Origin: an uncultured Dechloromonas sp.
GTDB lineage: Bacteria; Pseudomonadota; Gammaproteobacteria; Burkholderiales; Rhodocyclaceae
NCBI RefSeq assembly: GCF_945957265.1
Contig: NZ_CAMFKO010000005.1
Location: 1 to 64,000 of the forward strand
Length of the DNA: 64,000 bases
Direction: 5' to 3'
Position numbers and translations under genes: made by a program. Position 1 is the first letter of the stretch; each line of letters starts with the position of its first letter. Under the pieces are notes generated by a model, which ran no database searches, was not told the origin of the DNA, and saw only the letters and a program-made list of their open reading frames with translations. This document shows, piece by piece, positions 55,732 to 64,000 of the stretch.

Positions 55732-56703
55732 ATGCCTTATCGACTTCCCCCCCTCAATGCCCTGCGCGCTTTCGAGGCCGCGGCCCGCCATCTCAGCTTC
55801 AAGCTGGCGGGAGAGGAACTGTCGGTCACCCCGACCGCGATCAGCCACCAGATACGCAGTCTCGAGGCGTCGCTCGGCTTTCCCTTGTTCCATCGGCTGA
55901 CCCGGGCCATCGAGCTGACCGCCCAGGGGCGCGCCATGCTGCCCAAGGTGCGCGAGGGGCTGGACGCTTTCGCGGCCGCCATCGAGAGCACGCGCTGCAA
56001 CGAAGAAGGCGGGCGCCTGCACGTCTCGTCGCCGCCCACCTTCCTGGCGCGCTGGCTGATCCGCCACCTGCCGGGCTTTGCCGCCCGGCATCCGGAAATC
56101 CAGCTGCACATGGCGGCATCGCTGGGCATGATCGACCTGCCGGACGGTTCGGCCGGCGCGGCGCCGGAGGCGCTGCCCGACAACCCCGGGCGCGAGGACG
56201 AGGCCGAAGTCTGCATCCGCTTCGGGCGCGGCAGCTACCCCGCGTGCCAGGTCGAGCGGCTGTTCTCGCCGGTCTATGCGGCGGTGTGCAGTCCGCGCCT
56301 GCTGTTCGGCACGCACCCCCTGAAGACGCCGGCCGACCTGGTCCACCAGGTCCTGTTGCACGACGACACGATACCCGAGCTGATGGTCCGCCCGACCTGG
56401 GCCGAATGGCTGGCGCTGGCCGGCGTGGGCGGTGTCGACAGCGATGCCGGGATGCATTTCAGCGACTCGGGCCTGGTGCTGTCGGCGGCCATCGACGGCG
56501 TCGGCGTCGCCCTCGCCTCGACGCCGTTGATCGAGGCCGAGGTAGCGGCCGGCCGGCTGGTGGTGCTGTTCGACATCGTGATCCGTCGGCCGCTGTCCTA
56601 CTACCTGGTCATTCCGGACGCGGCGGCCGGGCGCCCGGTGGTCCGGGCCTTTCGCGAATGGCTGCTGGAAGAGGCCGGGCGGATGGCGGCGCAGGAAAGC
56701 TGA
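55732..56703 (+). CDS. LysR family regulator (GcvA-like)
   Basis: MPYRLPPLNALRAFEAAARHLSFKLAGEELSVTPTAISHQIRSLEASLGFPLFHRLTRAIELTAQG. Confidence 0.92.
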   Translation: MPYRLPPLNALRAFEAAARHLSFKLAGEELSVTPTAISHQIRSLEASLGFPLFHRLTRAIELTAQGRAMLPKVREGLDAFAAAIESTRCNEEGGRLHVSSPPTFLARWLIRHLPGFAARHPEIQLHMAASLGMIDLPDGSAGAAPEALPDNPGREDEAEVCIRFGRGSYPACQVERLFSPVYAAVCSPRLLFGTHPLKTPADLVHQVLLHDDTIPELMVRPTWAEWLALAGVGGVDSDAGMHFSDSGLVLSAAIDGVGVALASTPLIEAEVAAGRLVVLFDIVIRRPLSYYLVIPDAAAGRPVVRAFREWLLEEAGRMAAQES

Positions 56704-56716
56704 CGCGCGGGCGCCG

Positions 56717-58006
56717 TCAGGACGACGCGGTGTGCAGGCGGCGGTGCAGGCGGCGGATGCCCAGCCAGGTCGCGGCGGCGACCAGCGGCAGGAGCAGGCC
56801 GACGGCCTGGTCGACGGGAATCGCCCAGCCCCAGCCCTTGAGCGCCTTCAGGGCATAAGCGGCAAGGCCGATGCCGTAATAGGAAATGGCCACCACCGAC
56901 AGGCCCTCGACCGCCTGCTGCAATTGCAGTTGCCGGCTGGCGCTGCGGCTCAGGCTGGCGAGCACGCTCTGGCTCTGCCGCTCCTGGGCGAGGTTGACGC
57001 GGGTCCGCAGCATGTCGTTGGAACGCCCGATCTTGCCGGCCAGGGCCTCCTGGCGCGCCGCCACCGAGCGGCAGGTATCCATCGCCGGGGCCAGCCGCCG
57101 CTCCATGAATTCGCCGACGGTCGGCACACCTTCGATGCGCTGTTCGCGCAGCTCGCCGATGCGGGCGCCGACGATGCGGTAATAGGCCTGCGCCGCGCTG
57201 AAGCGATAGCCGGTGCGGAAGGACTGGGCGCGGAGGCGGCCGTCGAGACGGGAAAGCTCGCGGAGCAGGCCCTCGGCATCGCCGTCGATGTCGAGGCTGC
57301 TCATCCGGCTGCCCAGTTCGCTCAGGTCTTCCTCGATGCGGCCGAGCAGCCCGGCGCCTTCGCGGGCCAGCGGCAGGGCGAGCAGGGCCATCATGAGGTA
57401 GGTCTCGATTTCGCCGAGGCGCTGGACCAGCCGGCCCATCTGCGATTCGCGCAGGTCGATGTCGCGGATCAGGAATTTCGAGAAACCGTCCGGCCCGACC
57501 TGGAAGTCGGTCCATATCTCGCCGCCCGACAGCACCTGGCTGCCGACCAGCGGCGGCAGCGGGAACAGCCGCTTGAGGCGGCGGTCGGCGATGCCGAGCG
57601 GGCTGCCGCGTTCGGCGATCAGGTGCGAAGCGACGATCACCGTGCCCTGCAGTGTCGCCAGCCAGTCGGCCGGCACATGGCGCAGGGCGGTGAGCTGGAA
57701 GTCGCCGCCGTCCTCGCCGGCTTCGACGAAACTGAAGGTCGAGAACTCGGTGTGGCGCTCCCACTTCAGGCGGAAATGGCCGAAATCGTGAAAGAAATGC
57801 TGCGCCCCGGCGGCCGGCGCCGCCACGCCGAAGCGGGCGCACAGCGCGGCGAGCCGGCGATCGTGCACGGCCGGGTCGTCGTCGGCATGGATGGCCAGGT
57901 GCGAAATGCGGGCCGGCGCCTCGAGCACCATGAAGGGCCGGGCGTGGATTTCGCCGGCCAGGGGCAGGCGCAGCGGGTGGTTGAGGTGGCCGGCTAGGCA
58001 CTGCAT
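56717..58006 (-). CDS. DUF3422 family protein
   Basis: NHPLRLPLAGEIHARPFMVLEAPARISHLA ... HTEFSTFSFV ... two C-terminal TM segments. Confidence 0.85.
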   Translation of the reverse strand: MQCLAGHLNHPLRLPLAGEIHARPFMVLEAPARISHLAIHADDDPAVHDRRLAALCARFGVAAPAAGAQHFFHDFGHFRLKWERHTEFSTFSFVEAGEDGGDFQLTALRHVPADWLATLQGTVIVASHLIAERGSPLGIADRRLKRLFPLPPLVGSQVLSGGEIWTDFQVGPDGFSKFLIRDIDLRESQMGRLVQRLGEIETYLMMALLALPLAREGAGLLGRIEEDLSELGSRMSSLDIDGDAEGLLRELSRLDGRLRAQSFRTGYRFSAAQAYYRIVGARIGELREQRIEGVPTVGEFMERRLAPAMDTCRSVAARQEALAGKIGRSNDMLRTRVNLAQERQSQSVLASLSRSASRQLQLQQAVEGLSVVAISYYGIGLAAYALKALKGWGWAIPVDQAVGLLLPLVAAATWLGIRRLHRRLHTASS

Positions 58007-58018
58007 GGCGCGGCGGGC

Positions 58019-58186
58019 TCAGTTGTAGCCGAGGATGGCGTCCGGACTGTCGTCGGTCTGGGCCGGGTTGCGCTCGCCGGCCGCCGGGCCGGTCGCTTCC
58101 TCGCGCGCGTCGCGGTAGCCCGCCGCGGGCAGCATGTCGGACGGCGCGGCGCTCTGGCCGGCGGTCGCCGGGGTGGCATGGTTCAT
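58019..58186 (-). CDS. Small hypothetical protein
   Basis: MNHATPATAGQSAAPSDMLPAAGYRDAREEATGPAAGERNPAQTDDSPDAILGYN; overlaps the preceding gene by 4 bp. Confidence 0.45.
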   Translation of the reverse strand: MNHATPATAGQSAAPSDMLPAAGYRDAREEATGPAAGERNPAQTDDSPDAILGYN

Positions 58187-59274
58187 GGCTTGTCTCCTGT
58201 TGTGGTGATCGATCGTTTCCCGCGCCAGGCCAGGTAGTAGCGGCAGAGCAGCGGGGCGCAGGCGGTGAGCAGCACGACGCGCAGCACGTGGGTGGCGGTG
58301 ACCAGCGGCACGCTGAGGTGCATTTCGCGGGCGGTGATGCTCATCTCGGCCATGCCGCCCGGCGACGAGGCGAGCAGCAGCGAGGCGAAGGGGATGGGGA
58401 TCAGCCAGCCGATGGCGCCGACGAAAAGGGCGCACAGCGCCAGCGTCAGCGCGGTGGCGCCGGCGCTGACGCTGAGGAAGCGCGGCGCGGCACGGAAGAA
58501 ACTGGGCGAGAAGCGGGTGCCGAGCGCGGTGCCGAGCAGCAGCTGGCCGCCATTGACCAGCCAGCCGGGCAGGCTGGTCAATGGCAGGTTGGCGGCGGTC
58601 AGCCCGCCGACGCAGAGCAGCGGGCCGAGCACCCAGGCGTTGGCGATGCGCAGCGTGGCAAACAGGGCGACGCCGGCCAGCGAGGCGGCGAGCAGCAGCG
58701 GAAAGCGCAGCCAGTCGACGGCGCCGGCCAGGGCGCGGAAGGTTTCGTGGCCTTCGCGGGCGCCGTGGTGCAGCGCGAAGGGAATGATGCTGACGACCAG
58801 CATGACGCGCAGGGCGTGGGCGGCGGCGATGCGGTCGATCTGCCCGCCGTGGCGCTCGGCCAGCACGACCATTTCCGAGGCGCCGCCGGGCAGGCCGGCG
58901 AAGAAGGCGGTGGCCGGGGCGACCTGCCCCCAGCGTTCGAGCAGGCGGGCGGCGATCAGGCCGAAGACGACGGCGCTGCCGGCCATGAGCAGGATGGCCG
59001 GGGTGTGGCGGCCGAGTTCGCCGAGCACGGCGGGGGTGAAGTAGAGGCCGAGGGCGGTGCCGATGGCCCATTGCCCGGCCTGGCGGCCGCCGGGCAGCGC
59101 CCGCAGGGGCAGGCCGGCGACGCGCAGGATGGCGATGGAGAACAGCGGGCCGAGCATCCACGGCAACGGCAGGTGGGCAGCGGCGGCGGCCCAGCCGGCC
59201 AGGGCGGCGACGACGAGGGCGGCGGCCGTCCAGGCGGCTTGGCGCAGAGAGTATTTGGGCATTGCTACGGGCAT
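58183..59274 (-). CDS. AbrB-family membrane protein (ammonia monooxygenase regulator-like, duplicated TM domain)
   Basis: LPLPWMLGPLFSIAILRVAGLPLRALPGGRQAGQWAIGTALGLYFTP ... NAWVLGPLLCVGGLTAANLPLTSLPGWLVNGGQLLLGTALGTRFSP internal duplication. Confidence 0.85.
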   Translation of the reverse strand: MPVAMPKYSLRQAAWTAAALVVAALAGWAAAAAHLPLPWMLGPLFSIAILRVAGLPLRALPGGRQAGQWAIGTALGLYFTPAVLGELGRHTPAILLMAGSAVVFGLIAARLLERWGQVAPATAFFAGLPGGASEMVVLAERHGGQIDRIAAAHALRVMLVVSIIPFALHHGAREGHETFRALAGAVDWLRFPLLLAASLAGVALFATLRIANAWVLGPLLCVGGLTAANLPLTSLPGWLVNGGQLLLGTALGTRFSPSFFRAAPRFLSVSAGATALTLALCALFVGAIGWLIPIPFASLLLASSPGGMAEMSITAREMHLSVPLVTATHVLRVVLLTACAPLLCRYYLAWRGKRSITTTGDKP

Positions 59275-59309
59275 GGTGACGGTCAGCCGTAAAAACGCGC
59301 TGCAAGCGA

Positions 59310-59345
59310 AAAAGCGCGCCCCGCCGTGGGGGGAAAGCGGGGCGC
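59310..59345 (-). terminator. GC-rich hairpin terminator after the ABC ATPase
   Basis: Minus strand GGCGCCCCGCTTTCCCCCCACGGCGGGGCGCGCTTTTTC. Confidence 0.7.
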
Positions 59346-59381
59346 CAAGTGCAGCGACAGTGCGTTACTGCAGGGAGAAAA

Positions 59382-60449
59382 TCAGAAAATCCACACCGCG
59401 TCGCCCGGCAGTTCCAGCCAGCGCTTGCCCGGCGCTTCGTGGCGCTTGCCCCAGGCGCGCAGCAGGTCCTTGCCGGCGTGGTAGACGTACTCGTAGCGGT
59501 CGCCGAGGAACATCGAGGTGACGAGGTCGACCTCCGCCCGGTTGTGGCCGTTGGCGTCGGCCAGGTGGGCCTGTTCGACGCGGATCACCGCCTTGGCCTC
59601 GTGGCCGATGGCGGCGTTGGTGCGGCGCAGGCCCCACACCGACAGGCCGTTATCGAGGTCGATGCGCGCCTCGCCGCCTTTGATGTCGCCGATGCGGCCG
59701 CTCATGATGTTGTTGCTGCCCATGAAGTCGGCGACGAAATAGGTCTGCGGCTGGCCGTACATCTCGGTCGGCGTGCCCTGCTGCTCGATGACGCCGCCGT
59801 TGAGCAGCAGGATGCGGTCGGACATCGCCATCGCTTCCGACTGGTCGTGGGTGACGACCAGCGCCGACAGCTGCAGCTCGACGATCAGGTTGCGCAGCCA
59901 GGCGCGGGCTTCCTCGCGCATCTTGGCGTCGAGGTTGGAGAGCGGCTCGTCGAGCAGGATGACCGGCGGGTTGTAGACCAGCGCCCGGGCGATCGACACG
60001 CGCTGCTGCTGGCCGCCGGAGAGCTGGTGCGGATAGCGTTCGGCGAGGTGGTCGAGGCCAAGGTTCTTCAAGGCGCTATGCACGCGCTGGACGATCTCGT
60101 TCTTGGCCACCTTGCGCAGCACCAGCGGGTAGGCGACGTTGTCGAACACCGTCTTGTGCGGCCACAGCGCGTAGGACTGGAAGACCAGGCCGAGGTCGCG
60201 CTTCTCGGCGGGAATGTCGATGTTGGCGGCGGCGTCGTAGATCGCCCGGCCGGCGATGGTGACGCTGCCCTGGTGCGGCTGCTCGAGGCCGGCCACGGCG
60301 CGCAGCAGCGTCGTTTTGCCGGAACCCGAGGGGCCGAGCAGGGAGACGACTTCGCCGCGGCGCAGCTGCATCGAGACGCCCTTGAGGATGGGGTTGCTGC
60401 CGTAGGACAGGGCGAGGTTGTCGACGGTGAGGATGGTCTTGTCAGTCAT
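59382..60449 (-). CDS. ABC transporter ATP-binding protein (FbpC/PotA-like)
   Basis: SLLGPSGSGKTTLLRAVAGLEQPHQGSVTIAG; LSGGQQQRVSIARALVYNPPVILLDEPLSNLDAKMREE. Confidence 0.95.
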   Translation of the reverse strand: MTDKTILTVDNLALSYGSNPILKGVSMQLRRGEVVSLLGPSGSGKTTLLRAVAGLEQPHQGSVTIAGRAIYDAAANIDIPAEKRDLGLVFQSYALWPHKTVFDNVAYPLVLRKVAKNEIVQRVHSALKNLGLDHLAERYPHQLSGGQQQRVSIARALVYNPPVILLDEPLSNLDAKMREEARAWLRNLIVELQLSALVVTHDQSEAMAMSDRILLLNGGVIEQQGTPTEMYGQPQTYFVADFMGSNNIMSGRIGDIKGGEARIDLDNGLSVWGLRRTNAAIGHEAKAVIRVEQAHLADANGHNRAEVDLVTSMFLGDRYEYVYHAGKDLLRAWGKRHEAPGKRWLELPGDAVWIF

Positions 60450-62112
60450 GAAGTTTCACTCCAAAGCGCAGCGCGACAGCCAGGCCGATGCCGACCAGCG
60501 CCATGTTGATCAGGGAAAGGGCGGCGACCACATCGACGGCGCCGGAAGCCCACAGGGAGACGATTTGTGCACCGATGACCTCGGTGCCGGGGGAGAGCAG
60601 GTAGACGCCGGTCGAGTACTCGCGCTCGAAGATCATGAACACCAGCAGCCAGGCGCCGAGCAGGCCGTTGCGGATGAGCGGCACGGTGATGTCGCGCGAG
60701 ACGCGGGCGTTCGAGGCGCCGACCAGGCGGCCGGCTTCCTCCAGTTCCGGGCCGACCTGCATCAGCGCGCTCTGGATCAGGCGCATGCCGTAGGCCAGCC
60801 AGACCACGGCGTAGGCGAACCACACCGAGAACAGCGTCGACCGCAGCGGGGTCAGGAAAGGCACGAAGAGGAAGACCCAGAACACCGCCAGGCCGGCCAT
60901 CAGGCCGGGCACGGCGCGCGGGGTGAGCACGATGTAGTCGACGAAGCGCGAGATCGCATCGTTCTTGCGGTGCGTGACCAGGCCGATGGCGAGGTAGCCG
61001 CCGACCGCCAGCGCGCCGCCCAAGGTGCCGATGAGGAGCGAATTGATAATCGAGCGGATCATCGTCGATTCCTCGAACACGGCGCGGAAGTGGTCCAGCG
61101 TCAGCACGTCGAGCAGGTTGATGCCCTGGCCCCAGCTGCTGACCACCGAGCGCAGCGCGATGCCGGCCACCGGCACGACGACGGTGACGAACAGCCAGGC
61201 GAGGATCAGCGCCAGCGCCAGCCATTTCCACGGGCCGAGGGCGAGCGGGCGCTGGCGGGCCGACTTGCCCTTCATCGCCACGAAGCGCTGCGCCGACTTG
61301 AGCAGGAAGCGCTGCAGCAGCACCAGCGGGAAGGTCACCGCGATGATGCAGGTGGCCACCGCCGCCATCAGGTGGTAGGACGGCGTGCCCAGCTTGTTGG
61401 TCAGCTTGTAGAGGTAGGTGGTCAGGACGAGGTGGCCTTCCGGGTCGCCGAGGATCAGCGGCAGGCCGAAGATCTCGAAGCCGAGGAAGAAGACCAGCAC
61501 GCCGACGTAGAGCAGGGCCGGCGAGACCATCGGGATGGACACGTCGCGGGCGACGCGGAAGGGGCTGGCGCCGGACAGGCGGGCCGCTTCCTCGACGTCG
61601 GAGCCGAGGTTGCGCAGCGCCGACGAGGAGTACAGGTAGACGTGCGGCACGTGGGTCAGGCCGGCGATGACGATGATCGAGGCCAGCGAGTAGATGTTCC
61701 ACGGCACGCTGCCGAACAGCGACTCGAACCACACCGAGAAGAAGCCGACCGGGCCGAGCGACACGACGTAGCCGAAGCCGAGCACCACCGGCGACACGAA
61801 GATCGGGATCATGATCGGCGTCTCCAGCCACTTGCGGCCGGGCAGGTCGGTACGCACCATGATGAAGGCGAGGATGGCGCCGAGCGGGATGGCGATGGCG
61901 CCCATGCCGATGGCGACGGCCATGGTGTTCCTGGCGGCCTGCCAGAAGTCCGGGTCGTCGAAGATGAAGGCGTAGGATTCCAGGCTCGGCACGGCGGCCG
62001 GCATGAAGAAGGGGCCGGACAGCACGCTCTGGTAGATCACCAGGCCGATGGGGAAGAAGACGGACAGGGCGAGCAGGGCCACCACGGCCCGTCGGGGCAG
62101 TGTTTGCATCAT
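60442..62112 (-). CDS. ABC transporter permease, two fused permease domains (FbpB-like)
   Basis: 556 aa with two EAA-type loops (EEAARLSGASPFRVARDVSIPMVSPALL; EEAGRLVGASNARVSRDITVPLIRNGLLGA). Confidence 0.92.
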   Translation of the reverse strand: MMQTLPRRAVVALLALSVFFPIGLVIYQSVLSGPFFMPAAVPSLESYAFIFDDPDFWQAARNTMAVAIGMGAIAIPLGAILAFIMVRTDLPGRKWLETPIMIPIFVSPVVLGFGYVVSLGPVGFFSVWFESLFGSVPWNIYSLASIIVIAGLTHVPHVYLYSSSALRNLGSDVEEAARLSGASPFRVARDVSIPMVSPALLYVGVLVFFLGFEIFGLPLILGDPEGHLVLTTYLYKLTNKLGTPSYHLMAAVATCIIAVTFPLVLLQRFLLKSAQRFVAMKGKSARQRPLALGPWKWLALALILAWLFVTVVVPVAGIALRSVVSSWGQGINLLDVLTLDHFRAVFEESTMIRSIINSLLIGTLGGALAVGGYLAIGLVTHRKNDAISRFVDYIVLTPRAVPGLMAGLAVFWVFLFVPFLTPLRSTLFSVWFAYAVVWLAYGMRLIQSALMQVGPELEEAGRLVGASNARVSRDITVPLIRNGLLGAWLLVFMIFEREYSTGVYLLSPGTEVIGAQIVSLWASGAVDVVAALSLINMALVGIGLAVALRFGVKLHD

Positions 62113-62203
62113 GGGATTTCCTCGGGAAAGGGGAGGGAGTGGCGACCGGCAGGGAGATTGCCGGCCGCCGGGCGCCAGGGAGGCGGCGCCCCGGATCGGC
62201 GGC

Positions 62204-63307
62204 TTACTTGCCCTTGACCGTGCTATTCCACTGCTTCAGGAATTCGAGGCGCTTGGCCTGGTCGAGATAGGTGAGCAGGCCGGTGTTGATGGCCACCGGG
62301 CGCAGCGCGTCGCCGAGCTGCTTCTTCAGGCCGCTGGCCGTGGTGTCGCCCTCGACGTCGGGGCGGATGGCGTAGAGGTCGGCCTTGCTGGCGATGATCT
62401 CCTGGCCCTTCTTGGACAGCACGAAATCGAGCCACAGCTTGGCGGCGTTCGGGTTCTTCGCCTTCTTGGCGATGAACATCACGCGGCTGATGACCAGGGT
62501 GTAGTCCCTGGGCAGCACGATGCCGATCGACGGGTCCTTCTGGGCGCGGGTCAGCGCGTAGGCGGCGTTGAGGTTATAGCCGATCAGGTTCTCGCCGGAG
62601 GCGATGCGCTCCATCATCGTGCCGGTCGACGCCTGCACCTTGGCCTGCACCGCGCCGAGCGCCTTCTGCAATTCGGCGAAGCCGGCGGCGTTGACCTGCT
62701 TGTCCTGGGTCACCAGCATGAAGCCGACGCCCGACTTTTCCGGGTCGTAGGTGTTGACCTTGCCCTTGAACTTGTCGGTCTGCGTGTTGAGCAGCTTGAT
62801 GAAGTCGGCATGCGTCTGCGGCACGTCGCCGGCCGGGATCAGGCGCTTGTTGTAGACGAAACCGATCGGTTCGTAGGTGGTGCCGAAAGCCTCGTTCTTC
62901 CAGTTCGCCCATTCCGGCAGCTTGGCCGTTTCGGGCGATTTGTGCGGCTGGGCGTAGCCGTCGTTGACCAGCTTGATCTGCAGGTCCATCGACGACGACC
63001 AGGTGACGTCGGCCGAGCTGCCGGCGGCAGTTTCGGAAATGAAGCGGTTGTACAGCTCGGTGGTGCTCATGTTGCTGTACTCGACGTTGACCGCCGGGTA
63101 CATGGCGCGGAATTCGCGGATCAGGTGGTTGGCCTGCTCGTTGTCGGTGACGCCGTAGATGACCAGCTTGCCTTCCTTCTGCGCGGCGGCGGCGAGGTCG
63201 GCGGTGGATTGGGCGTGGGCCGGGCCGAGGCCGAAGGCGGCGTGGAGGGCGGCCACGGTCAGGCCGGCAAGCAGGCCGCGCTGGAAGCGGCGACGGGTTG
63301 TATTCAT
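62204..63307 (-). CDS. ABC transporter periplasmic substrate-binding protein (iron(III)-type family, ligand uncertain)
   Basis: Signal peptide; AAQKEGKLVIYGVTDNEQANHLIREFRAMYPAVNVEYSNMSTTELYNRFISE. Confidence 0.88.
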   Translation of the reverse strand: MNTTRRRFQRGLLAGLTVAALHAAFGLGPAHAQSTADLAAAAQKEGKLVIYGVTDNEQANHLIREFRAMYPAVNVEYSNMSTTELYNRFISETAAGSSADVTWSSSMDLQIKLVNDGYAQPHKSPETAKLPEWANWKNEAFGTTYEPIGFVYNKRLIPAGDVPQTHADFIKLLNTQTDKFKGKVNTYDPEKSGVGFMLVTQDKQVNAAGFAELQKALGAVQAKVQASTGTMMERIASGENLIGYNLNAAYALTRAQKDPSIGIVLPRDYTLVISRVMFIAKKAKNPNAAKLWLDFVLSKKGQEIIASKADLYAIRPDVEGDTTASGLKKQLGDALRPVAINTGLLTYLDQAKRLEFLKQWNSTVKGK

Positions 63308-63418
63308 GTTTGTCTCCTTGGTTCGATTCTGGCATCCGGTCCGGGCTTTGTCAGGCGCCGGCCGGATGGCTCAGGGTCCAATGTAGGTTTTGCGGCTTTC
63401 GATTCGCTTTCGTTTTCG

Positions 63419-63457
63419 CGGGGAAAGCGATTATTTGTCCGGCTTTCGCTTTCCCCG
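63419..63457. repeat. 12-bp perfect inverted repeat between porin and ABC operon
   Basis: CGGGGAAAGCGA N15 TCGCTTTCCCCG. Confidence 0.75.
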
Positions 63458-63467
63458 TGCAGGCCGC

Positions 63468-64000
63468 TTAGAAGCGGTAACGGCCGCCAAGCATCAGCGA
63501 CGACGGCGAGAAGTTCGGCGGCAGGCCGGAATCCTTGTCGTAGCCCTGGCAGGTGCCGCCGGCGCACAGCGAGTTCTGGCCGCCGTTCTTGTTGGTGACC
63601 TTGGCGTAATAGACGTAGAGGTCGGTCTGCTTGTCGAGCGCGAACTCGTAGCCGGCGCCGTAGTGGTCGGAATCCCGGTTGGTCGCGAGTTTGTCGTCGA
63701 GGTGGCCGTAGACGGCGCGCAGCGTGTGGCGGTCCATGAACGGCATGGCGGCGCCCAGCCACCAGATGTCGCGGTCCAGCGTCTTGTAGGTGGCGGCCCC
63801 GGCCTGGGTATCCTCGCCGTGCAGGAACTGGGCGTACAGCTTGGCGAACTTGAGGTCGTAGGTGGCGGCCAGGTTCCACGACTTGCGGTGGGCGTTCTCG
63901 GTGGCCGGGGCGGTGACGGTGCCCATCTTGGCGTAGTCGAGGTAGCCGGCGCCGACGAAGAGCGGGCCGTTGGCGTAGGTCAGGCTGGCGCTGACGCCCT
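63468..64000 (-). CDS. Gram-negative porin, C-terminal part (5' end outside window)
   Basis: Frame open to 64000: GVSASLTYANGPLFVGAGYLDYAKMGTV...; beta-barrel strands and terminal SLMLGGRYRF. The track Met at 63926 is internal. Confidence 0.87.
   Translation of the reverse strand, partial: GVSASLTYANGPLFVGAGYLDYAKMGTVTAPATENAHRKSWNLAATYDLKFAKLYAQFLHGEDTQAGAATYKTLDRDIWWLGAAMPFMDRHTLRAVYGHLDDKLATNRDSDHYGAGYEFALDKQTDLYVYYAKVTNKNGGQNSLCAGGTCQGYDKDSGLPPNFSPSSLMLGGRYRF

Noticed and set aside
60418-63598. 599-aa and 516-aa plus-strand ORFs
   Set aside because: Antisense to the ABC permease and substrate-binding protein; composition-driven.

Overview
A 64 kb window of a high-GC betaproteobacterial chromosome. 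The gene content looks Rhodocyclales-like (Dechloromonas/Azospira/Azoarcus type), but that assignment is inferred from gene order and protein character only. Most of it is core or ordinary chromosomal DNA: uvrA, dctBD/dctA/aspA, ssb, kup, rfaE2, the diaA-dolP-yraN-rsmI cluster, pyrC, leuA, rnpB, a MoxR/VWA pair, an ECF sigma/anti-sigma/catalase-like operon, the tRNA(CAU)-rpoD-dnaG-yqeY-rpsU//tsaD macromolecular-synthesis locus, tpx, katA, and an ABC transporter with a porin. The main accessory feature is a run of integron gene cassettes at about 5.43-8.86 kb. It has five attC-like sites with GTTRRRY/RYYYAAC ends and internal hairpins, all cassettes read on the minus strand, and no integrase gene is in the window (CALIN-like). 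A possible attI-like end carries two 20-bp-period direct repeats. Other structured DNA: a ~534 bp extended imperfect palindrome with ~77 bp inverted ends (17.4-17.9 kb), a ~167 bp inverted-repeat element in the divergent moxR/methyltransferase promoter region (40.4-40.6 kb), a LexA-type box upstream of uvrA, a sigma-54 -24/-12 promoter upstream of aspA-dctA, an ECF-type promoter, a near-perfect palindrome upstream of an orphan response regulator, and an unlisted 30-aa ORF with a perfect Shine-Dalgarno directly upstream of katA. The conserved uvrA/MFS/ssb neighbourhood appears split by about 15.8 kb that contains the cassettes. No database search was possible; names come from recognising motifs and families.
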